The notes: generated from the letters alone by a model not told the origin. A DNA stretch of 64,000 nucleotides from Dehalococcoidia bacterium (GCA_009839725.1 VXPF01000102.1:1-64000), one strand, 5' to 3'. Numbered from the stretch's first letter, positions 34,732 through 46,400 are shown. Numbers and translations are program-made.

Positions 34732-35766
34732 CTATTGCGGAGCGGCCGGCCCGACGAGGCCGCGGCGGTCGGCCTCCTCGATGATCTGGATGACGTTGGT
34801 GGCGGCGCCCTTGCGAATGCTGTCGGTGACGGCCCAGAGGGCGATGGCGCCGGGACGGGAGCTGTCGGCGCGGATGCGCCCCACGAGCACGTCGTCGTTG
34901 CCGGCGGCGTCGACGGGGGTGGGGTAGCGCTCGCCGCCGGGCTCATCGACGACGCGGACGCCGGGCATCGCTGCAATCGTTTCGCGCGCCTCGGCGGGGT
35001 CGACGGGGCGCTCGAACTCGGCCCAGATGGCCATGGCGTGGCCGAAGTAGGTGGGGACGCGCACGCAGGTCGCGCTCACGGCGAGGTCGGGTGCGTCGAG
35101 GATCTTGCGGGTCTCGTTCACCATCTTCGTCTCCTCCCTGGTGGAGGCGTCCTCGACGAAGTCGTCGACCTGCGGGACGGCGTTGAAGGCGATCTCGCGC
35201 TTCTGGGTGCCGGAGGGCTCGTGGCGACCGGCGAGGGCGGCGGTGGTTTCGCTGCGGAGTCCCTCAACGCCAGCGGCGCCGGCCCCGGCAACCGCCTGGT
35301 AGGTGCTGACGACGATGCGGCGGAGGGGGTTGTCGCTATGGATGGGGTAGAGCGCCATCACCATGGGGGTGGTGGTGCAGTTGGGCTGGCTGATGATGCC
35401 GCTGTGCGAGGCCATCGCGCCGGCGTTGACCTCGGGGATAACGAGGGGAACGGCGGGGTCCATGCGGAAGGCGCTGGAGTCGTCGATGACGAAGGCGCCA
35501 CGGTCGCGGGCGAGGGGGGCGTACTGGCGGGAGGCGTCGCCGGAGGCGGAGAGGAAGACGATCTCGTCGTCGCCGGAGAAGGACTCGGGGGAGGTCTCCT
35601 CGATGGTGATGGTGGAGCCGCGAAACTCGACGGTGGAGCCGGCGGAGCGCCGGGTGGCGAGGAGGCGCAGGCGCCCGACGGGGACGTCACGCTCATCGAG
35701 GATCTTGAGGAACTCGCGGCCGACGATTCCCGCGCCACCGACGACCGTGATGGCGTAGGGCTTCAT
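34732..35766 (-). CDS. asd: aspartate-semialdehyde dehydrogenase
   Basis: Reduces aspartyl phosphate to the semialdehyde, feeding lysine, threonine and methionine synthesis. 344 residues from ATG 35766, chosen because TACCAT (35779-35774) ends 7 bases before it. The nucleotide motif is VVGGAGIVG, the active cysteine is in SQPNCTTTPMV, and PTYFGHAMAIWAEF carries the substrate-binding histidine. This is the USG-1/Asd family with NADP. Confidence 0.95.
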   Translation of the reverse strand: MKPYAITVVGGAGIVGREFLKILDERDVPVGRLRLLATRRSAGSTVEFRGSTITIEETSPESFSGDDEIVFLSASGDASRQYAPLARDRGAFVIDDSSAFRMDPAVPLVIPEVNAGAMASHSGIISQPNCTTTPMVMALYPIHSDNPLRRIVVSTYQAVAGAGAAGVEGLRSETTAALAGRHEPSGTQKREIAFNAVPQVDDFVEDASTREETKMVNETRKILDAPDLAVSATCVRVPTYFGHAMAIWAEFERPVDPAEARETIAAMPGVRVVDEPGGERYPTPVDAAGNDDVLVGRIRADSSRPGAIALWAVTDSIRKGAATNVIQIIEEADRRGLVGPAAPQ

Positions 35767-35800
35767 GGAAGGCATGGTAGCGTACGGCCCCGTACCGACT

Positions 35801-36280
35801 ATGGAGGAGGCAGGCGTGGACGTGGAAGAGAAGCGGTTCGAGGCGCAGCCCGCGATCGTGATCCGGACGGCCGCCCGTCAGCAGGATATGGGGCCCGCGA
35901 TGAGCGAGCTGTTCCCCGCGGTCCTGGCGTTCGTGCTGCAGAGTGCGGCGGAGCCCGCGGGACCGCCCTTCTGCCGCTATCTCTCGATGGGGGGCGAGGA
36001 GTGGGAGTTCGAGTGCGGGATGGCGGTCACAGATCCGGTGGCGGGGGAGGGACGGGTGGAGGCGACGGAACTGCCGGGCGGGGACGTGGTCACGACGATG
36101 CACGTGGGGCCGTACGAGACGCTGGGGCAGTCGTGGGGGGCGCTTGAGGGCTGGATGCAGGAGAACGGGAGGGTTCCGGGGGGCGCGCCGTGGGAGGTCT
36201 ACTGGACCGACCCGGGCGAGGTACCGGACCCGGCGGAGTGGCGCACGGAACTGGTGATGCCACTCGGGTCGGAGGGGTAG
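35801..36280 (+). CDS. GyrI-like/effector-binding-domain protein
   Basis: 159 residues, two SHS2 repeats of the AraC effector-binding/GyrI-like fold: KRFEAQPAIVIRTAARQQDM, later VTTMHVGPYETLGQSWGALE, and a final WRTELVMPL strand. Stand-alone copies bind small molecules and have various roles. ATG 35801 or GTG 35816, which has GGAGGAGG 5 bases before it, may be the start. It is divergent from asd. Confidence 0.85.
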   Translation: MEEAGVDVEEKRFEAQPAIVIRTAARQQDMGPAMSELFPAVLAFVLQSAAEPAGPPFCRYLSMGGEEWEFECGMAVTDPVAGEGRVEATELPGGDVVTTMHVGPYETLGQSWGALEGWMQENGRVPGGAPWEVYWTDPGEVPDPAEWRTELVMPLGSEG

Positions 36281-36289
36281 GGGGAAGGG

Positions 36290-36580
36290 CTACTCGACGA
36301 CGGCGGGCTCGCCGGGCTCGGGCTGTGGGTCGAGCTCGACGGCGGGAGCCTCGATAGCCTTGGGCTGGGGTTCCATGTGCTCAAGGCCGGCGATGCTAAA
36401 ACCGAGGTCACCCAGCTCGCAGAGGAAGCTGCAGTAGGTGAGACGGAGGGAGCTGGTCGACTTGGAAGGCACGTATCGAAGCTCGCAGCGGATGCAGCGG
36501 AGCATCTCCTCGCTGTCCGGACCGAAGGCCGGGGCGGGGGGGGAGTCGGGGCCAGATGCATCAACCATCGCAAGGACCAT
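36290..36580 (-). CDS. small protein with two cysteine pairs (putative zinc-binding)
   Basis: 96 residues (or from ATG 36568). Cysteine pairs CIRC and CSFLC are spaced 17 residues apart around a basic strand, a plausible zinc knuckle. The C-terminal third is acidic and proline-rich. No family recognised. Nearby TAGCAT lies 10 bases before ATG 36568. It is convergent with the GyrI-like gene. Confidence 0.55.
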   Translation of the reverse strand: MVLAMVDASGPDSPPAPAFGPDSEEMLRCIRCELRYVPSKSTSSLRLTYCSFLCELGDLGFSIAGLEHMEPQPKAIEAPAVELDPQPEPGEPAVVE

Positions 36581-36708
36581 GCTAACGCTTCCCGGAGCGA
36601 CCGCAAGCAGAAGCGACTCAATCTAGACGGTTTCTTGAAGGGGCTCGCCGGGGCTGGTAGCCTCGTAGGGCTACGACCCATTCACGCAGCAGGCCTTGGA
36701 GGGAGGCA

Positions 36709-37620
36709 ATGCAGCGCCCGCAGTTTCTCAGCCGCGCTACCACTCACCCCCTGCCCTGGTACCTCGACGTGCGCCGCCTTGGCATCGCCAGCGTGGAGAT
36801 GTTCGGGACCGTGGGGGCGCTGTTCATCTATTTCTTCGTGCGCGGCGGGCGGCCCGACGACATCGAGTCGTCGCTGACGCGGGGGCTCCAGATCATCGAT
36901 CTCGAGCAGCGGCTGGGAATCTTCACGGAACTGCAGTGGCAGAAGGCCTTCCTTCCCTACGACCTCCTGATGGATATCGCGAACCAGGTGTACGCGTGGG
37001 GGCACTACCCCGTGCTCGCGGCGATCGGGACGTGGCTGGCGATCAAGAACCCCTCCCGCTTCCGCTTCATCCGGAATGTGATGCTGCTCTCGGGCGTGGT
37101 GGGTATCGCGGCCTACTGGCTGCTGCCGACGGCGCCGCCACGGCTGATTCACCTCTCGGGCATCGACTTCGGATTCGTGGATACGGTGCACGGGAGCGCG
37201 GACGTGGTATACCTGCAGCCGGCGCCCTTCGTGAACGACTTCGCGGCGCTGCCGAGCTTCCACTTCGGGTGGATCGCCCTGGCCTCGGCCGCCATCTGGG
37301 TGAACACGACCAATCCCTTCCTGCGGGCGTTCGCGGTGGCGATGTCGGTCGTGATGTGGTGGGCGATCGTAGTGACAGGGAACCACTTCTTCATCGACAT
37401 GGTGCTGGGCGGGCTGGTCGTGGCCGTGTCCTGGGTGGCGGTGGCGTACCTGGACCGGATCGGGGTGAGCGCGCGCCTGACCGACCTGCTCTTCGCGGGA
37501 CTGCGGCGAATGCGCCACTGGGTGGTCGCCCGCTTGCGCCCGCGCCTTCCCGATCGCCTGCGCCTGCGGCGGCGCCTCCCCGCCCGCCTGCGCTCGCGCC
37601 TCCCGGACGCCCTGGCGTAG
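36709..37620 (+). CDS. PAP2-superfamily membrane phosphatase/transferase, AUR1-like
   Basis: 303 residues with six TM segments. The PAP2 signature is split as LPSFHFGWIALA and VTGNHFFIDMVLGG, the form typical of inositol-phosphotransferase and AUR1-like members, so it may transfer phospho-inositol or other headgroups rather than dephosphorylate. The last 45 residues form an arginine/leucine-rich repeat-like tail (RLRPRLPDRLRLRRRLPAR). ATG follows GGGAGG by about 3 bases. Confidence 0.85.
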   Translation: MQRPQFLSRATTHPLPWYLDVRRLGIASVEMFGTVGALFIYFFVRGGRPDDIESSLTRGLQIIDLEQRLGIFTELQWQKAFLPYDLLMDIANQVYAWGHYPVLAAIGTWLAIKNPSRFRFIRNVMLLSGVVGIAAYWLLPTAPPRLIHLSGIDFGFVDTVHGSADVVYLQPAPFVNDFAALPSFHFGWIALASAAIWVNTTNPFLRAFAVAMSVVMWWAIVVTGNHFFIDMVLGGLVVAVSWVAVAYLDRIGVSARLTDLLFAGLRRMRHWVVARLRPRLPDRLRLRRRLPARLRSRLPDALA

Positions 37621-37630
37621 CCTGCCCCTC

Positions 37631-38452
37631 GTGCCCGAACTTGATCGCGGAGACTGGTCGCTCGCGTACGACGTCGCGGGAGCGGCGGAAGCGCCCGTCG
37701 CGCTCCTGCTGCACGACAGCCCGGACGATCGGCGCGTGTGGCGCGCACTCGCTACGGACATGGTGGAGGACTTCCGCACGATCGCGCCGGACTTACGGGG
37801 CTTCGGCGAGAGCGGCCGGCCTCCCGACCCCGAGGCGTCGCCGGCGATGGGGGACTACGCGGACGACCTCAGCGCCCTGCTCGACGGCGAGGGAGTCGAT
37901 ACCTTCGCCGTCATCGGCGCGGGGTTCGGGGCGGAGGTGGCGCTGGAGCTGGCGCTGGGGGCGCCGGAACGGGTGGACCTCGTCGTGTTGAGCGGGGCGC
38001 TGCCCGCCGCCGACCACCCCTCGTACACCGAGGATCTGCGCGCCTACCAGGAGCAGGTCGCGGAGCGGGCACGGCTCGCAGGGCGATTCGGGATGGGGCG
38101 TGCCGGGGTGAACGCGGCCACCGCCATCGAGGGAACGTACCTGCGAGACTCCACGCGACAGCGCTACGGTCGCGTGGATGCGGACGCCTTCGCGGCAGCG
38201 CACGAGGCGTGCGCGAGCCGTGGCGACCTGCTGGCGCGGCTGGCCTCCCTTTCCGTTCCCGCGCTCGTCGTGGCGGGGGAGGACGACCCGCTCCTGCCGG
38301 CAGCGAGGCTGCTGGCGGACACGCTCCCACAGGGCCAGTTGCGCACCATCGAGGGTTGCGGGCGGGGAGCGCCGTTCGTCGCTCCTCGGGCATTCGAGGG
38401 GGCGCTGGGGGCCTTCTTCGGGGACGTGCGGGCGGGCGAAGCGCAGGGCTGA
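37631..38452 (+). CDS. degenerate alpha/beta-hydrolase fold protein
   Basis: 273 residues. LLLHDSPDDRRVW replaces the usual HG motif, APDLRGFGESG is typical, but the elbow is GAGFG with Gly at residue 98, and the C-terminal histidine segment reads GCGRGAPF, with Arg where His is expected. Nucleophile and base are therefore both absent, and the protein should not be a hydrolase. GTG 37631 follows TAGCCT (37618-37623) by 7 bases; this box contains the stop of the PAP2 gene. Confidence 0.82.
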   Translation: MPELDRGDWSLAYDVAGAAEAPVALLLHDSPDDRRVWRALATDMVEDFRTIAPDLRGFGESGRPPDPEASPAMGDYADDLSALLDGEGVDTFAVIGAGFGAEVALELALGAPERVDLVVLSGALPAADHPSYTEDLRAYQEQVAERARLAGRFGMGRAGVNAATAIEGTYLRDSTRQRYGRVDADAFAAAHEACASRGDLLARLASLSVPALVVAGEDDPLLPAARLLADTLPQGQLRTIEGCGRGAPFVAPRAFEGALGAFFGDVRAGEAQG

Positions 38453-38527
38453 CCGTGAGTGCCGGGAGGGTGGGGGCTGCTATACTCGCTTCCGCTCCCT
38501 ACGACTCACCCAAGGGGTTGCCACCGC

Positions 38528-38638
38528 ATGAAGCGCATTCTCGCCCTCCTCGTTCTCCTCGCCGTCGCCGCCTCGGTTGTGGTTGTAATGCGCCGGAGCG
38601 CCGGCGTCGACGACTTTCTTGATGAGGACCTCGACTAG
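38528..38638 (+). CDS. 36-residue membrane microprotein
   Basis: Begins MKRILALLVLLAVAASVVVV, a single TM helix, then RRSAG and an acidic tail. A TATACT-like box lies near 38480. Its TAG is immediately followed, in the same frame, by the ketosynthase-like sequence, with CTG as the next codon. It may be a separate microprotein with translational coupling, or the N-terminal anchor of the next protein if the amber codon is read through. The start has no clean ribosome site. Confidence 0.6.
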   Translation: MKRILALLVLLAVAASVVVVMRRSAGVDDFLDEDLD

Positions 38639-39820
38639 CTGAGCGACGCGCCGGAATTCCCCACCGAGCCCCTGGCAGGCACCACCGCCGACCCCGTCGT
38701 CACGGGATACGGCGCCGTCAGCGCGCACGGCAGCGGCATCGAGCCGCTGTGGGCGGCGCTGGCGGTGGGCCGGTCACCGGCGACTGACTGGTCCCCGGAC
38801 GACGGTCCCGAGACGTTCCGCGCTGGGCCGATTCCCGACGACTACCGGCCCCACCCACGCATCCCCCGCAACCTCGCGCACTTCCTCGACCGTGGCTCGA
38901 TGATCGGCCTCGACGCCGCCCTGCAGGCCGTGGAGGCGGCGGGGCTGACAGCGGGCATCGCCGACTCCCGCCGCTTCGCCGTGGCGGACGGGCTCGCCTT
39001 CCGGGCGCCGGGCCAGGCGACCCTGTTCGTGCCGTACGGGCAGCTCGTGGCGCGCACGCTCGGGGTACGAGGGACGGTGGCGGGGCTGGCCGGGGCGGAG
39101 GCGAGCGGGCTGGCGGCGATCTCGGAGGCGGCGGCCATCGTCGCGCGGGGGGAGGCGGACGTGGTGGTGGCGGGTGCGGCGCAGGCGCTGCAGGCTCCCG
39201 TGCTCGCGCACCTGGCCCAGCAAGGGGCGATCGCACCGGAGGACGCGCACCCGCTCGACGCGCATCCCGACGGCTGCACTCCGGCCGAGGGCGCGGCCTA
39301 CGTGGTCGTCGAGGCGGAGGCGCACGCGCAAGCGCGCGGCGCGACGGTGCACGCGCGCATCGCGGCGGCAACGCGAACCTTCGACCCGCTGGCGGAGCCG
39401 CTCGACCCGAGCGACCCGGCGGAAGCGGGACGGGCAATGCAGGCGGTGCTGGGGGCGGCGGGCTACCTGCAGAACCAGGTCGACCATGTGGCGTTGTGCG
39501 CGGATGGCCGCGCGACCCGCGACGCCTCCGACGCGGTGGGGCTGACGCGCACCTTCGGGCGGCACGTGTACTACGCGAGCGTGACGGCGCCGGCGGGAGC
39601 GCTCGGGCAGACGCTGGCGGCGAGCGGTCCGCTGGCGCTGGTATACGCGCTGGAGGCGATGCGCCGGCAGCAGGTGGCTCCCGCAGCGGGCTTCCGGGAG
39701 CCTCCGGAGCGCTCGGACCTGAGCGTGGTGCGGGAGACGCGCGACGAGCGCCTCGACTGTGTGCTGGTGACCTCGCTGGGGCTGGGCGGTTCGAACGCGA
39801 GCGTGCTGCTGCAGCGGTAG
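38639..39820 (+). CDS. ketosynthase-fold protein without catalytic residues
   Basis: 393 codons from CTG 38639. Thiolase-fold beta-ketoacyl synthase: VVTGYGAVSAHGSGIEPLW is the N-terminal KS signature, and GEADVVVAGAAQA, PDGCTPAEGAAYVVVE and SLGLGGSNASVLL follow. The active cysteine position reads AEASG (Glu in place of Cys), and the two histidines and the lysine are also replaced. It should lack condensation activity, like chain-length-factor (KS-beta) subunits, but no KS-alpha partner is adjacent. The first ATG/GTG is GTG 38765, after the conserved N-terminus, so a non-standard start or readthrough is implied. Confidence 0.8.
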   Translation: MSDAPEFPTEPLAGTTADPVVTGYGAVSAHGSGIEPLWAALAVGRSPATDWSPDDGPETFRAGPIPDDYRPHPRIPRNLAHFLDRGSMIGLDAALQAVEAAGLTAGIADSRRFAVADGLAFRAPGQATLFVPYGQLVARTLGVRGTVAGLAGAEASGLAAISEAAAIVARGEADVVVAGAAQALQAPVLAHLAQQGAIAPEDAHPLDAHPDGCTPAEGAAYVVVEAEAHAQARGATVHARIAAATRTFDPLAEPLDPSDPAEAGRAMQAVLGAAGYLQNQVDHVALCADGRATRDASDAVGLTRTFGRHVYYASVTAPAGALGQTLAASGPLALVYALEAMRRQQVAPAAGFREPPERSDLSVVRETRDERLDCVLVTSLGLGGSNASVLLQR

Positions 39821-39871
39821 GCGCGAGCCGATTCCTTCCGCGTTCGGCGGGCCGCCGGTACGATGCGGCCA

Positions 39872-40495
39872 GTGGAGATCAGCTGGCTCGGGCGCACCTG
39901 TTTCCGTCTTCGCGGCCGCGAGGGCGCCGTCCTGACCGACCCGGTGGCGGCTTCGACGGGCTACAGCCTGGGACGCACGACCGCCGAGATCGTGACGCTG
40001 AGCCGCAGCGACGACCCGGCCATCAGCAACCACGACGGCGTACACGGGGACCCGCGGGTCTTCAAGGCGCCGGGCGAGTACGAAGTGCGTGGCATCCTCG
40101 TGACGGGCATCCCCATACCGCGCGAGGACGGGCGGACGATGGCCTTCGCCTGCGAGATCGACGGGGTCAACATCGTCCACCTGGGGTTGCCGGACACGCC
40201 GCCCGATGCCTCCGTGCTGGAGCACTTCGAGAACGTGGACGTGCTGCTGATGCCGGTGGGCGGCGGCGGGTCGCTGTCAGCCTCGGAAGCGGCGGACCTG
40301 ATGCAGCGCATCGACCCCAACATCGCGGTGCCGATGAACTACAGGACGGACCTCGACAGCATGCACCTCGACCCCATCGACCGGTTCCTGAGCGAGGCGG
40401 GGGCGACGCCGGAGCCGCGACCGCGCCTGTCGGTGACGCGGGGATCGATCCCGAGCGAACTGACGGTCGAGGTCCTGAAGCCGCGCGGCAGCTAA
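39872..40495 (+). CDS. MBL-fold protein, UlaG-like, with altered metal motif
   Basis: 207 residues. ISWLGRTCFRLRGREGAVLT and GEYEVRGI are typical of UlaG-like beta-lactamase-fold proteins. The HxHxDH site is degenerate: the region reads LSRSDDPAISNHDG. Hydrolase activity is therefore doubtful. GTG 39872 is preferred to ATG 39863 because TACGAT (39859-39864) ends 7 bases before it, and the ATG overlaps that box. Confidence 0.83.
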   Translation: MEISWLGRTCFRLRGREGAVLTDPVAASTGYSLGRTTAEIVTLSRSDDPAISNHDGVHGDPRVFKAPGEYEVRGILVTGIPIPREDGRTMAFACEIDGVNIVHLGLPDTPPDASVLEHFENVDVLLMPVGGGGSLSASEAADLMQRIDPNIAVPMNYRTDLDSMHLDPIDRFLSEAGATPEPRPRLSVTRGSIPSELTVEVLKPRGS

Positions 40496-40511
40496 CCGCC
40501 GCCCTCTCTCC

Positions 40512-42077
40512 CTACCTGTCGGAGACGAGCGCGCCGTAGGCCGCGGGAACGCGGTCGCGCAGGGCGTGGGTGCCAGGGGCCATGTCCTTCCAGCGGGCGT
40601 TGGCGCGGTTGACCTGTGCCGCCATGGCCACGCCAGTGTCGCCCGGGACGGCCGTGAGGGGCGCGCCGGTGGGAGCGGTGATCGTGCCGCCACCGGTCCA
40701 GGCGGCGGCAGTGTAGACGCGGTTCTCGTCGCTGCGGGTGCGGGCGAGGCGCTCGTTCATGGGGTGGTCGCCGAAGTTGGGCCAGGCGAGCACGTCGGCG
40801 CCCTCGAGGGCAAGGCAGCGCCCGACCTCGGGGGCGAGTCCCTCGTCGCCGCAGAGCAAGCCGACGTTGCCGGCTGCGGTGGGGGTGACGGGCGGGGTCG
40901 ACTCGCCGAGGTCGATGCCGCGGCCGTGGGTGGCGCGGTGCTCGACGGTCTCGTCCGGGGTCACGAGGACGGCGGCCTGCTCCATCGTGCAGCCGCTGGT
41001 GGCGACGGCGAAGGCGAGGGAGCCGCCGTTCGCGCGAACGGCCTTCTCGATGGCGGGCATGGCCGCCTGCCAGCCCTCGCTGCCAGCGCTGCCGCCGAAC
41101 ACGGCGAGGTCGCAGTCCTGGGCGCGGAGCGCCTCGTAGCGCGAGATGAGGGCGCTCGTATCGAAGAGGTCGTCCGAGCCGGGGACGACGGCGATGCGCC
41201 GGTTCTCCTCGGCGGGAACCATCGCCTCTTCGAGCAGGGCCTTCGCGGGGGAGTCCTCCCACGGCTCGGTCAGGCGGCGGTAGAGGCTGGGGCGGCGGGG
41301 AACGGTGGCGGCGGGCGCGGCGGCGGGGTCGATGGTGTAGGTGACGACGGTGTCGCCGGTGCTAGGCGCGGCCACGCGGGTCGCACCCTGGGGGTCGATG
41401 ACGCAGGAGCGGCCGGCGTAGATGAGGGTCTCGTCCTCGGGCCCCCACTTGTCCGCGGCCGCCACCCAGACGCCGTTCTCGAAGGCGCGGGCGGGCATCA
41501 GGTACTCGCACTGGGTGGTGCTGAGCTGCTCAACGGCGCTGGCCCAGGAGACCCAGGCGGTCAGGTCGAGGATGACCTCGGCGCCGTTGACGGCGAGGGA
41601 GCGCGCGATCTCGGGCTGGCGACCGTCGGCGCAGATGAGGACGCCGAAGCGGGCGAAGCCGGCATCGAAGACGGGAAAGGCGTCGCCGCGCCGGAACCAG
41701 AAGTTATCGAAGTGCCAGAGGAAGCCCTTGTCGTAGCGTCCGACCGTGGCGCCGGTGGGGTCGAAGATGACGCCGCTGTTGGTGAGGGAGCCGTTGTCGT
41801 GGGGGACGGCCATGCCGGCGGCGAGCCAGTAGCCGTGCTCGCGCGCCTTCGCGCCGAAGAGGGCGGCCACCTCCGCGAAGGGGCGAACGCCGGGGCGGGC
41901 GTAGGGGTCGGAGTCGCGGACGTAGTAGGCGGGGTAGGCGCACTCGGGGAGGGCGACGAGTTGCGCGCCCGCGTTGCCGGCCTCATCGAGGGCGCGGAGG
42001 AGGCCCTGGAGGTTCTCCTCGGCGTCTTCGAGGTTGAAGGCGCGGACCTGGCAGCAGGCGACGGTGAAGGGTTCCAC
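40512..42077 (-). CDS. tandem carbon-nitrogen hydrolase (two nitrilase domains)
   Basis: 521 residues from GTG 42077, preceded by GGAG. Domain 1 (about 5-260) has the complete triad: Glu45 in LPECAYPAY, Lys117 in GRYDKGFLWHF, Cys149 in VLICADGRQPE. Domain 2 (about 290-520) repeats the fold and keeps a cysteine near residue 408 (GLLCGDEG), but no clear catalytic Lys can be placed, so it is probably degenerate. Such fusions are not usual. Probably hydrolyses an amide or nitrile; substrate unknown. Confidence 0.87.
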   Translation of the reverse strand: MEPFTVACCQVRAFNLEDAEENLQGLLRALDEAGNAGAQLVALPECAYPAYYVRDSDPYARPGVRPFAEVAALFGAKAREHGYWLAAGMAVPHDNGSLTNSGVIFDPTGATVGRYDKGFLWHFDNFWFRRGDAFPVFDAGFARFGVLICADGRQPEIARSLAVNGAEVILDLTAWVSWASAVEQLSTTQCEYLMPARAFENGVWVAAADKWGPEDETLIYAGRSCVIDPQGATRVAAPSTGDTVVTYTIDPAAAPAATVPRRPSLYRRLTEPWEDSPAKALLEEAMVPAEENRRIAVVPGSDDLFDTSALISRYEALRAQDCDLAVFGGSAGSEGWQAAMPAIEKAVRANGGSLAFAVATSGCTMEQAAVLVTPDETVEHRATHGRGIDLGESTPPVTPTAAGNVGLLCGDEGLAPEVGRCLALEGADVLAWPNFGDHPMNERLARTRSDENRVYTAAAWTGGGTITAPTGAPLTAVPGDTGVAMAAQVNRANARWKDMAPGTHALRDRVPAAYGALVSDR

Positions 42078-42133
42078 GGGAGGCTCCAGTCCTACTTTCG
42101 CGCGCACTCAGGGACGTTGCTAGGATCGATCCC

Positions 42134-42221
42134 GGAGAGGTGTCCGAGTGGCTTATGGTACCGTTCTCGAAAAGCGGTGTGCAGCAATGCACCGGGAGTT
42201 CGAATCTCCCCCTCTCCGCCA
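42134..42221 (+). tRNA. tRNA-Ser (anticodon CGA)
   Basis: Seven-base-pair acceptor stem GGAGAGG/CCTCTCC, discriminator G and encoded CCA. The anticodon stem CCGTT/AGCGG closes loop CTCGAAA, giving CGA, which reads UCG. A long variable arm and GTTCGAATC T-loop complete the class II tRNA. It lies in the 256-base gap between the nitrilase and phosphatase genes. Confidence 0.96.
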
Positions 42222-42293
42222 GCCAGCCTGATTTCCCTCGGTTTCTTCCCCCTGCGAGCCCGTCCCAGCGACCCTCGGGCAGGGCATGAAGTG

Positions 42294-42322
42294 CTCCCCT
42301 CGCGGCGAAGACCGGAGGGGAG
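42294..42322 (-). terminator. putative hairpin terminator after the phosphatase gene
   Basis: An 8-bp inverted repeat (42294-42301 with 42315-42322) lies 18 bases beyond the phosphatase stop and between it and the convergent tRNA-Ser. No U-run is present, so activity is uncertain. Confidence 0.35.
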
Positions 42323-42340
42323 GCGCAACGTGGGTCGGGT

Positions 42341-43111
42341 TCAGGAAAGCATCCGTGCGCGGACGGCGTCGATGGTGGCGGGAGCAAGGCCGAGGGAGCC
42401 CATGTAGCCGGCGGCGGAGCCCCAGCGGCTGCGGATGAAGTCGAGCGTGAGCTCCATGTCGCGGGGCGGCGCGGCCATCATCTTGCGGCCCGTCTCGATG
42501 CTGATGCCGTACTCCTTGAAGCGATCCAGGCGCTCCTCGACGATTGGCTCCAGCTCCGTCGTCGAGAGGGCGTAGTCCTCAATGATGTGCTCGTCCGGTA
42601 CGCCAGCGAGGTCGAGCAGGAGGGCCGCCGCCACGCCCGTGCGGTCCTTGCCGGCGGCGCAGTGGAAGAGCACCGGGCCGGAAACCGTGGCGATGGTTTC
42701 GAAGAGGGTGCGGAAGGCCCTGCCACCCTCGGTCAGGAACTGCCGGTAGGTGGCCGCGTACCCCGGGAAGCTCTCCACGCGGGCGAGTGCGCCAGGGGAA
42801 GCGTCGGTCTGGAACACGGGCGCCTTGATGACGTTGATGTCGGACGCGCTCAAGTCGGGCGTGGGGTACCGCTCATGCTCCACGTCGGAGCGGAAGTCGA
42901 CCACGACCCTGACCCCGAGGGCAGCGAGGGCAACCTGCCCGGCGGCGGTCAGCTCGTGAAGGCTGCCGCTGCGGAAGAGGTCGGTGGCGGTGGTCTTCTG
43001 GCCGCCAGCCGTCGGGTGGCCTCCCAGGTGGCGGACGTTGTGGGCAATTTCGAGGGGGATCTTGCGGTCGGTGGTTTCTCGTTCAGTCGTTGCGTTTGTC
43101 ACGCTCTGCAT
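42341..43111 (-). CDS. tyrosine/dual-specificity protein phosphatase
   Basis: 256 residues from ATG 43111. The P-loop is HCAAGKDRTGVAAALLL (C-x5-R), as in the Y_phosphatase3 family of secreted or cytosolic bacterial tyrosine phosphatases. LGVRVVVDFRS is the preceding strand typical of these enzymes. No signal peptide, so the target is probably cytosolic or the enzyme acts on phosphoinositides. Confidence 0.93.
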   Translation of the reverse strand: MQSVTNATTERETTDRKIPLEIAHNVRHLGGHPTAGGQKTTATDLFRSGSLHELTAAGQVALAALGVRVVVDFRSDVEHERYPTPDLSASDINVIKAPVFQTDASPGALARVESFPGYAATYRQFLTEGGRAFRTLFETIATVSGPVLFHCAAGKDRTGVAAALLLDLAGVPDEHIIEDYALSTTELEPIVEERLDRFKEYGISIETGRKMMAAPPRDMELTLDFIRSRWGSAAGYMGSLGLAPATIDAVRARMLS

Positions 43112-43148
43112 GTTGGAGGCCCGCTGTGATCGGCGCGTGAACGGGGGG

Positions 43149-46271
<3,123 letters not shown>

Positions 46272-46300
<29 letters not shown>

Positions 46301-46400
46301 GGCCAATACCCTGCTGCCCGTAGTCCGGAGGCAGCGGGCGCTTCGGCTGCGGGGGCGGCGGACGCTGCCCTTCCCTGGTACTGGGTTTGTCGCTGCTCAT
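46272..46400 (-). CDS. proline-rich microprotein convergent with 3-TM gene, copy 2
   Basis: 42 residues beginning MSSDKPSTREGQ, with RPPPPQPKRPLPPDYGQQG and a polar end STTRD. Its 3' end overlaps the tail of the 3-TM gene by 29 bases. TACACT (46412-46407) ends 6 bases before the ATG, the same leaderless arrangement as proven-looking genes in the window, which supports real expression. Its counterpart is at 26644-26793. Confidence 0.55.

Noticed and set aside
38765-39820. Annotating the ketosynthase-like gene as an active FabF-type synthase starting at GTG 38765.
   Set aside because: Catalytic Cys, His and Lys positions are all substituted, and GTG 38765 would remove the conserved N-terminal strand.
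40566-42407. A 613-codon plus-strand frame crossing the nitrilase and the tRNA-Ser gene.
   Set aside because: A protein frame running through an intact tRNA and antisense to a triad-bearing enzyme is not credible.
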